From Podocnemis expansa (lineage: Eukaryota > Chordata > Testudines > Podocnemididae), in contig ML681992.1 in NCBI GenBank assembly GCA_007922195.1, positions 43,798,661-43,862,660 of the forward strand: a stretch of 64,000 bases of DNA, read 5' to 3'. Each line of letters starts with the position of its first letter. The first letter of the stretch is position 1. Positions 55,878 through 64,000 of the stretch are shown here, in pieces. The notes under the pieces were generated by a model. The model had not been told where the DNA came from and made no database searches. It saw only the letters and a program-made list of their open reading frames with translations. Both the position numbers and the translations under genes were made by a program.

Positions 55878-58800
55878 AATTAAGTCTACTCTCGTGCATG
55901 TCACATGCTGAGGGGGTGAAAGAGTGAGACGTATCAGGAAAAAAAAAACTAATAGGTAGAAGTGCAGGCATGTGCAAATGGGAGAGCGGTTTTGCTCTCC
56001 CCCCAGCACAAAACAATAAAAAAGAACTTCTAACAAAACATATAATTTGTGAATACTTATGGGCTAGATATGGTGGAATTTTCTAAGCCTGTCCATACCA
56101 TGCTAGCACGTCTTGTCATACAAAAATGTATGAGTTGATGTCTCAGGTATGCAGATATCAGTGCCGTGAACTGTATATTTGATCCTGGGGGTAATCATGC
56201 TGGAAGGATTATGCTCTATGGCTTCTTTCAACATTGCAATGGGCTGGTTTGGACTTAGTACTCAGAGAGATGTTTAGAAGGTTATTTAAAATAAAATGGA
56301 ATTGTGTGCTGAGGCGAGCTCTGTGCTAGATTCAATGAGTTCCTTGAGCAAATACTCAAGCTGAAAATTGCAAACATGGTTGCCCAAAGTTAGGTACCTA
56401 AAGCCACATTTAGGTGCTTGAATTATGTGAATTTCAGGGGTACTCGCAGGGATGGCCCTAGCCATTTTGCCAGCCAGCAAGTCAGCAAAATAAAATAACC
56501 AACGTCCAAGCAGTACAGCACACCTGGAAACTGGTGCCCACCGTGATTACCCTGTTTGCCATCCCTTAGAACTGACCTTAAGTACTGGACACCTGCAAGT
56601 CCTTTTTTATCCAGTGGGAGTGATGAGTAGTCAGATTTAGTGACATAAAGATCTGTTTCTAATCCAGTGAAATGGTTTTAAATGAACCAAAACAAAGTGT
56701 TTTTATTTCTGTCTCAGACTGCAGTCATTTCAACAGCAGTTTCGGCAATTGTTTTGGCGCAGGTTCACCAATGTCAGCATCTGTGAAAGAGGAAAGGTCT
56801 CTTTAAAGTCATTGAATATTTTATTGCATTAGCACTCAGGGTCCTCAGCCAGGTGAGGGGCCCATTATGCTAGGTGTTGTATAAATATATTGTAAATGAC
56901 AGACCTGCACCAAAGACTTTATAGTCGACAAGTTTCCCTGAATCTTTCCTGTGGATTATATTCTTTGCACAGCGAGTTTGGGGCTGCGAGTATTCTGCCA
57001 CTCAGGAAAGACTTTTAACTCAGTTTTCAATAAATCAGGTTGTTGAGCAGTATCTGTTACTCTTCTTGGATGTCATATATTTAAATTGGTCTGGGACCAT
57101 GCTGCAGAGTCTGGAAACATTAAATAATGTAATATTCAGGTTTGTACTTCCTTGTGAACATCATTGCTGACATCTACAATAGAGGTGCTTTGCCAAGACT
57201 TTCTGAACAAAGGCAGTTTACTACATTGCATAAATGTATTCACAGTTCTCCAACTTATTTTATGTTCCTTTTTTTTTCAGTGCACCTATGCCCTTTGCTT
57301 AAAGCACCTGTTTAGCGCCAGAGCTGATTCTGATAGGCAAGTTTTTTGGGGGATTCAACCCAAAAGAGTAAGAACAAACTGTTGGTTCCACTGGAACAGC
57401 CAGCTTTATAGATTAATTAATAAATGGCAGTAATCCCTTATTTCAAGAAATCTTGTCAAATTTAAAACAAACCAAGAATGTAACTGTTGGCTGCTGTTGA
57501 AGACTGAGGGTTTGTCCTGTTTTCAGTATGGTGTAGTGAAGTGGGCTGCCATAAGATTGTATCTCTGCAGACCCCTAGAGAGTGAAAATTGCACTGAAGT
57601 GCATATATTGTTAATTATTTATCTTTGTCTTTAGGTGAGCAATTTGTGCTAAATTGGTTCATTGTACGCTGCTAAATAGTGAAGATGAATAAAATGCTTT
57701 CTTAAGGATGGGTAATTAGAAAATCTTCCAGTGTGATTCAACTCTGAAAAGTCAACATGTCAAAGTACCAGAGTTCCAAATGTATTGTGAAGTATGCTCT
57801 TATTTCTTGATTACATATGTTTATTTTACAAGTAGAAGTCATTGTTGTGTTCTTCTGACCTCCAGTCCTGCAAACTCAACCAAAGCTTTGAGTCACACTA
57901 AAGTCCCCCCCGTCCCCCCCTTGTGGCTCAAACCCAATGTTAAAAGTTCTGCAGGTAAAATTAGAGTCCCAAGTCACACAGGTACCAGCCTACAATCTAG
58001 CTTTGAACAGGTGGAATTGGTGAGAATTTACTAAAGAATTTTTAGTGATTCACAAAATGGAATAAACTCCATTTTCCTCTCCCTTAGCTATACAGACTTG
58101 TGCACGGCTAACAAGAGGGGAGGAAAAAAACTTTCTTTCCTTTAAAGCCCCCCCCCCCCCAACTTCCAGTAGTTATAATTCTGAACACACAAAGGAAACA
58201 GCTCATCTGAGCAGGAAGATACCAGTTTAATATAGTTAACAAACTCTAAGCCAGCTCACAAGCTAATACAAATCTGCAAGGTGTTACTGAAGACAAGCAA
58301 GCCAGTGTGTACCACTGGGGATCTGGCCCTTTAAGAATGAAAAGCCATATAAACCCATTTGATTCCCTTAAATTCTGACAGATCTGGGCGTCCGGAGCAG
58401 ACATGGGTTTAGACATCAGGGCCCACTGGGGAGTGAAATGGAGGACCAAAAAGTAAGGCCCAGGTTGGAGCACAGGGGTGCTGACTGTGGGTTAGGGGTG
58501 AGTATCAGGCAACAAAAAGGAGCAGTGGGTAGAAAGCTGATGAGGGAATTCAGTGTGGGAGGCAAATAAGGATGTTGAAGAGGGGGGAGCAGGTGCTGAG
58601 GGGTTTGCAGCATCAGAGTTCCTCCTCCATAAATGAATACAAAATGACTCCCTATATCTGCCTTGAGTCTTTTCCCTCACTCCGCTTTCCATTTTCTCTT
58701 TACCTCTCCTTTTAACGGAGCTTACTTCATCCTCAGTGGTTTTCACTGTTCTTTTCTTCAGGCTAAAGCTTGCATTGAGCTAAGTTGTTCGATCTCTTTC

Positions 58801-59886
58801 CTTGCCACCCTAAAGTTAAATGAAAACCCTGTCTCCAGATGAGACGGCACTGTCCTTGTCCTCAGAGATCCTTGTGTGTTGTGGTGCAAAGCTGATGCAT
58901 GCAGTAGCTGTCAGTCCAAAAAAAAGGCCATTTCTGAGAAGCTGTAGTTTGCCCTAGCAAACTTCAAGTAAATTAATTGTGGAACAACATGACATGTGTT
59001 TTTGGCCTCCTCAAATGGAACATGCTCCTTATAAAATAGGCATGCTGTAGAGTTCTGACATTTCCAAGTAAAACAATAGGGCCACTAGAATGGAAAGTTT
59101 GCAGGAACAGCAGACAAGGAAAGGAAGTTTAGGTTGAACAAAGGTTTTTTCATTTTTACAGCCCCTAGAGGCAGAACAATACTGTACAGAAGCAGTTAAT
59201 GATGGGCTGGATTGGAAGGCAGAAATCTGTGCCAAGATCTAAATGTGTTTTTGCTCTGAACTCTCCAGCTGTCCAGTTACAGTGCAGAATTTCCAACTGG
59301 TGCAAACCCAATGGAATTGTTGGATAGGAGGGGAAAAAAAAAAAAGGAGGGAAAAATCCACCACGCATTGTTCCCCTCACTTGCACCACTTCTCTCCTTC
59401 TTGATAAATTCAGTTAACTTCCGCTAAGCAGCAAGTTATTTTGTGCTGGCTGAAAAATATTTAGTTGACCTTAACTCCTAGGTTCTAGGAAGGAATTGTG
59501 TTGTACTGAACAGCTTGCATAGGTAACTATGGAAACTCTCCTCAGTTAGGATTTCTATGAACTGTTCATAAGTGAAAACAGCTTCAATCCACTGTTGCTG
59601 TTTAATAAATAATCCACTAGTAGAGGAAAAATTCAGAGTTGGGGAAATCATATTCTTTTAAACAAGGTACTACTAATAATTGGAAAATGAGTTGGAAAAG
59701 GCAGTTTTGCAATATTTCCATTACATGACTTTGTTCCTTCAGGATATTAAGAAATCACTCTCATACACATCCCCACAAGTCTGCACAGATGTGAAGAACT
59801 GGTAGAGGAACTCTTTAGGTCATTGCTGGTAGCTAGAAGAGAAGGGTTTAGATCCTGCTGCTAGAAATCCTTCAGTCATAAATCTG
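55878..59886. other. Anonymous DNA
   Basis: No gene or clear repeat. A poly-C run lies at 58148-58160 and a poly-A run near 59334-59344. Short open frames lack motifs. Confidence 0.45.
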
Positions 59887-59889
59887 ATA

Positions 59890-60313
59890 GGGTATGTCTA
59901 CACATCTCTTTTATTTCGAAATAACACTGGTTATTTCAAAATAAAAGAGATTAGGTCCACATGACATTTACTTATTTCAAAATGACAGGATCCGTCATTT
60001 CAAAATAAGAAGCGTCGTTTTGAAACAGCTTAAACCCCATTCATTTCAAAACTGCTGTTATTTCGAAATGATTATTTTGAAATAAGGCCATTTGGACATG
60101 TTGTTTTGAAACAACACCATTGTTTCGAAACAATTATTTTGAAACATGTCCAAACGGCCTTATTTTGAAATAACCATTTCAAAATAAGAGCCGTTTTGAT
60201 AGCAGGCTTTCCCTTAATTCGAATTAACATTTTCTTAATTCCAATTAACTTATTTCAAAATAAGGACTTCAAAATACTTATTTTGAAATAACGATGTGTG
60301 TGTAGACATAGCC
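59890..60313. mobile_element. TTCGAA-palindrome MITE at a PLE tail
   Basis: Ends GGGTATGTCTACAC and GTGTAGACATAGCC; flanks ATA (59887-59889) and TTA (60314-60316). The right flank continues as TTAGTCTTTAAAAG, the PLE tail, and the left flank reads ATAAATCTGATA, so the insertion is in CTGTTAGTC. The interior has TTATTTCGAAATAA-type palindromes, mostly decayed to TTTCAAAA and TTTTGAAA. Confidence 0.92.
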
Positions 60314-60388
60314 TTAGTCTTTAAAAGAGCCACAGGGATCCTTGTTTGTTTTGCTGAACTAGACTAACAGGACGCTCTTTTTGGAACA
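60314..60388 (+). mobile_element. PLE tail right of the MITE
   Basis: TTAGTCTTTAAAAGAGCC, then TTTGCTGAACTAGACTAAC, ending CTCTTTTTGGAAC at the full terminus. The left part of the tail, across the MITE, is only a dozen recognisable bases. Confidence 0.85.
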
Positions 60389-60618
60389 TCAGTCATACTG
60401 TAAAACTGATCTCATTATCTGAGGCCTGCATGACAGAATCAGAAATTTCCTTCAAATGCATAGTCCCACGAGGATTAATAGAGCTTCTCATATGCTTAAA
60501 GTTAGGCAGATATTTAACTACCTTGGAAAATCAGGGCCTTAGTTACCCTGGTGTAATTCTGTTGAAGTATATCTGGTTGACAGAATTGGATCCAAAGTGG
60601 TCTGCTGTTACAGCAGCT

Positions 60619-60785
60619 CAGGGCCGGCACAACGCGGTAACCAAGGTAAGCGTTGCAGGGGGGTGCTGACGTTTGAGGGGCGCCCAAATGGGGACTGTGC
60701 CATTGTGCTGCACTGTGATGTCACTCGTCTGCCCGGGCGTCTGTTGCGCTCCAGGGGGGCGCCAGAAACCCTAGCGCTGTTCCTG
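60619..60785. mobile_element. Small hAT element, family 3
   Basis: Starts CAGGGCCGGCACAACGC, ends GCGCTGTTCCTG; CAGCAGCT is perfect at 60611-60618 and 60786-60793. Shares its ends and GGGGGGCGCCAGAAA with 44492-44591. Confidence 0.9.
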
Positions 60786-60793
60786 CAGCAGCT

Positions 60794-62728
60794 TACATTT
60801 TGTTTGAATTTTTGACAGTCTCACAGAACATGTTTTGCTTTCTTTTAAGCTGGCTGAGATGAAATATGTTTGGAAATTGTGATGAAATTTCATGGAAATT
60901 TGTGAAAAGATATGTTCACCAAAAATCGTCAACATTTTCTAATAAGCTCAGCTTGCAGCATTTTTATTGAATCTGGTCAGTCATCTGCTTCATGGGAAAA
61001 CCTGGAGGGGAGAGGGTTTACACAATTTTTCCCATAGAGAGGTCTTCCAGAACAATCCTAGGTGTGGCGAAGCTTTCCTCACTGCTTCTAAGCCATCAGT
61101 AGATTTGACACCCACAAATCTTAGGAGAAATGCTCAAGGCCAGAGTCATATTTACATCTCCCCATTCAAGCTTCAGCTCCCCCTTGTATGCCACAGAGCG
61201 TCTCCATGAAAGCACACTCCCTGTTGCCAAGACCTTCATTCGGGGCTGCTCCAGAGAAGACCATACTGCACAAGGTAGAACATCAACTTTAATGTTTGTT
61301 CCATCAAAATGAGCTTTCTTGGGGAATCCATGTACAACTGAGAGATGGTAATGCAGCACCCGTTCTGTAGCTCCTTACTACCCCAAACCCAAGGATTAGA
61401 TTTCAGTATTGTTCCTTACAGACCCGTGTTGAGGGACGCCCTCCTCTGCATAAATTATTTTGACTATTTACTTGTTCAGCGCATTAGTTGTGACTTTAGT
61501 GGCAAGCTTGTTTATAGTAGAGCTACTCTGCATTCTGGATTGGGAATCAAAGCCCTCTGTAGGACCCAGACTTGATCTCAATGACTTCAGTAGTAGCCCG
61601 AACACTTGAAATCTTGGCTTAGGTGAAACCTGAAAGAAATCCAGTACGCAGTTATTTCCTGCAATAAATAGGGAAGAAGGCTGGATGTTTGCACTATTTA
61701 ACTGGGGCCAAATAAGTATGTCTGAAGAGCAACAACCATTGTTATGAGTACATAAAACTTCTGCTCTGAGCTCTACAGTGGCTATTTGTCCATTGTAAAT
61801 GCAGCTCAAGGGGCAGGCTAGGATCCTCGCTGCCTTTTTCATTAGTGTACTATCTCACCTCAGCAATTAAGATCTGCTAAAAAGATATGGCTGCTGTGGG
61901 TTCTTGTAATGGACCTCTTCTTGACCAGTGGCAGAGCATTCTCAGTAGAAGACCCTTTCATGGGGTACCTGTTGTTACTGCCACAGTCAAGAACAACTGG
62001 TTTAAGGGGACAGTTTATAGCTGATCCTTTTAATAGCTCTTCTCAGTTCTCATAGAATTCCCATCCCTGTAGTATGTGAGCACCTCTCAATCTTTATCCT
62101 TCCAACACACCAGTGAGGCAACAAAGCACCCTCCTTTTCACTTTACAGATAGAGAAGTGAGACACAAAGACCACAGGTCAAATTTTTAAAGCTATTTAGG
62201 CACTTTCCCTGGGCACCTTTATGCACTGTGAGTTTCAGAAGTGTCCGAAAATCTTACTGTGAGCCTGTCTGCATCCTTATGTGCATCTCTACCTCCAGAA
62301 AACAGTCAGAAGCTCATTGGAGGAGGAGTCTTCTTGTTCTGTTTGTTGATATTGTGCATAGAGCAGTGGAGTCCTCGTCCAGGCTTAGATGCTATGGCAG
62401 TACAAATAACAATTGGAGTTTCGGTGCTCAAAGTAAAGTGTGCTTGTGTCTGCAGGACTGAGCCCTAAGTTGCCTTAATCAAAAAAGAGATTCTTGACAG
62501 AACAAAAATAAAACCTTGGCCCTGATCTTGTGAACTGATCTTTGAGGATGGACCGTTGTGCGTTTGCAGAAAGGTGTTGACTTCAGCAAATCCTCAGTGC
62601 ATTCAAGAGCTGTCTGTGTGGATCAATCCACAGACTGACTGAAAAACAAGAATGGGCCTGGGCACTAGCCCAGGACTTAAGCCTTGTCTACCCTGGGGGT
62701 GGTGTTATAATTTGATTTTAAGCTGTCA
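60794..62728. other. Anonymous DNA
   Basis: No gene recognised. 62075-62180 (CACTTTACAGATAGAGAAGTG) resembles a reverse-strand MIR tail but is weak. Confidence 0.4.
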
Positions 62729-62740
62729 AATTGCAGAAGT

Positions 62741-63057
62741 TCCAAAGGAGCAGCCACGTTAATCTAGTTCAGTAAAACAAACAAGGATTCCTATGACACT
62801 TAAAGACTAACAAATTGCTATATTGCATGAGCTTTCATGGGAGAAAATCCCACTTCATCTGATGCTTTGAAGATGGGGGAATTTATAGAATGGGAGGAGA
62901 TAAATGCAGGGAAGCGAAAGTCATGGGATCAGTTCACACCTCCCTGCATTTATTTCCTGCCATTCTGTAAGTTCCCCCATCTTCAAAGCGTCTCCCACAA
63001 AAGCTCATGCAATAAATCAGTTTGTTAGTCTTTAAGCACCACAGGACTCCTTGTTTG
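62741..63057. mobile_element. Inverted PLE-tail pair with an imperfect target duplication
   Basis: The left arm (- strand) starts with the true terminus in reverse (TCCAAAGGAGCAGCCACG) and runs to about 62935; the right arm (+ strand) ends CAGGACTCCTTGTTTG without the terminal 35 bp. AATTGCAGAAGT (62729-62740) and AATTACAGAAAGT (63058-63070) flank it. Confidence 0.85.
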
Positions 63058-63070
63058 AATTACAGAAAGT

Positions 63071-63597
63071 GGAGGTGAGTGATCACAGCAAATTGCTTGC
63101 TTGGGGTCCCATGTTTTTGTGTTATTGCTCACATTACTTCCTGAAATGCATTATAATAGGTGCAGAGGGTTGGAGGGGAGGCAGTTGTCCTCCATTGACT
63201 CCTCCTCCCATCTTCTCTAAAGAGAAAGAAAAGCGGAAAAAGCTTTCCTTGCTGTCTCTCTGCCACAGACACAACAGACAGGCACATTGCTTCGTGCAGA
63301 GAAATTATTTGAAAACTTCCTAGGATTGCAAACAAGTAAGAAGCTACTTGTCATGGCAAAGGGGACAGGAGAAAACAGTTGAGCTATGTATCTCTGTCTA
63401 GATGGACCTGTGTTGGAATTGCAGTTTGCAACCTCCACCACTTGCAAGGATTACGTTAAGGTGGCAGTCAAATTTTACAGTTCCATTTTTTGTTAACTCT
63501 ACTGCTCTAACAGTGTAGACACAAGCTGCAGAAGGTCAGGTAAGCAGCATTATGTTGAACTTCATTGTCAGCGTAGACCAGTCCCCTGACTACCCTG
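63071..63597. other. Anonymous DNA
   Basis: No recognisable gene; short overlapping open frames on both strands. Confidence 0.35.
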
Positions 63598-63715
63598 GTT
63601 CAAGTCCCTGCTTTTCCTCAATTTCACTTGTGACCTTAGTAAAGTAATTTAACCTTTCTGTGCTTCAGTTCCCTATCTGTAAATTAACATTTATCTCATA
63701 GGGATAGTTTCTTGA
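63598..63715 (+). repeat. MIR-type SINE
   Basis: GTTCAAGTCCCTGCT (tRNA-like B box region), then TGTGACCTTAGTAAAGTAA, TTTCTGTGCTTCAGTTCCC and ATCTGTAAA, then CTCATAGGGATAG. This is the MIR order with moderate divergence. It is shared by amniotes and probably the oldest readable repeat in the window. Confidence 0.8.
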
Positions 63716-64000
63716 GAGTGATCACAGTGGAGGGTAATGTGTACCTTAAATAGGATCAGAGCTTTAGAATAGTACAGATCTTACTGTTATTCAGGGAGGA
63801 AAGCTGTTCAAAATCTAAAACCAGTTCAGTTTCTTGACCTGTCTGTGAACTCCTTCCTATCCTTTCTATACAGCCAGACCTATTTTACACATAGGGAGAT
63901 AGGGACACCAGGAGCCCAGTTTTGCCTTCTCTTATATCTGTCATCAGTTAAGCATGCATGTAAATGTTTTCATGATCTAGGCTTAATCTTATATCAATTT
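63716..64000. other. Anonymous DNA to the window edge
   Basis: No recognisable feature. Confidence 0.35.

Noticed and set aside
1..64000. CRISPR arrays, tRNA or rRNA genes, bacterial operons
   Set aside because: No regularly spaced direct repeats, no cloverleaf with intact A and B boxes, and the sequence is clearly vertebrate.

Overview
The window is vertebrate nuclear DNA with no convincing host exon. The repeat set suggests a reptile, most likely a turtle: CR1 LINEs with the ...TCTATGATT 3' end, many Penelope-like element (PLE) tails, a DIRS-like element, MIR-type SINEs, and many short hAT-like and TWA-targeting (PIF/Harbinger-like) non-autonomous DNA transposons. CR1, PLE and DIRS together fit turtles better than birds or mammals. 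The species call is inference; no search was possible. No CRISPR, tRNA, rRNA, operon or bacterial gene was found.

Layout. 1-2.8 kb: a coding PLE copy (reverse transcriptase plus GIY-YIG endonuclease, broken by two stops), a second truncated PLE, then a decayed SGNH-hydrolase-like reading frame. 5.1-6.5 kb: a palindrome-rich MITE and a short hAT element. 11-16 kb: two inverted PLE-tail palindromes inside otherwise anonymous DNA. 17-18 kb: an element with long inverted arms. 20.8-27.7 kb: a dense cluster with nested and tandem hAT elements, a PLE palindrome split by a MITE, a second MITE with a GC-rich core, PLE tails and CR1 fragments. 28-32 kb: more PLE tails and a PLE split by a hAT. 33-43 kb: two CR1-clade LINEs on the + strand, one carrying a 1.6-kb hAT. 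43.7-47.3 kb: a DIRS-like element with inverted termini, interrupted by a 2.2-kb hAT that itself holds a smaller hAT. 47.3-51.5 kb: a nearly full-length CR1 on the - strand. 51.5-64 kb: mostly anonymous DNA with two MITEs, a small hAT, a PLE palindrome and a MIR.

The most informative signals are target-site duplications (TSDs). Two perfect and one imperfect 12-bp TSD flank inverted PLE-tail pairs outright, and another perfect 12-bp TSD flanks a pair later split by a MITE, so these palindromes look like single integration events. Eight of thirteen hAT-like elements have 8-bp duplications with a central TA, mostly as nnCTARnn. Two hAT elements sit back to back sharing three identical copies of GTCTAAGG. 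Two MITEs sit at the same TTA of the PLE tail at separate loci. All of this was read by eye; boundaries without a stated duplication are approximate.
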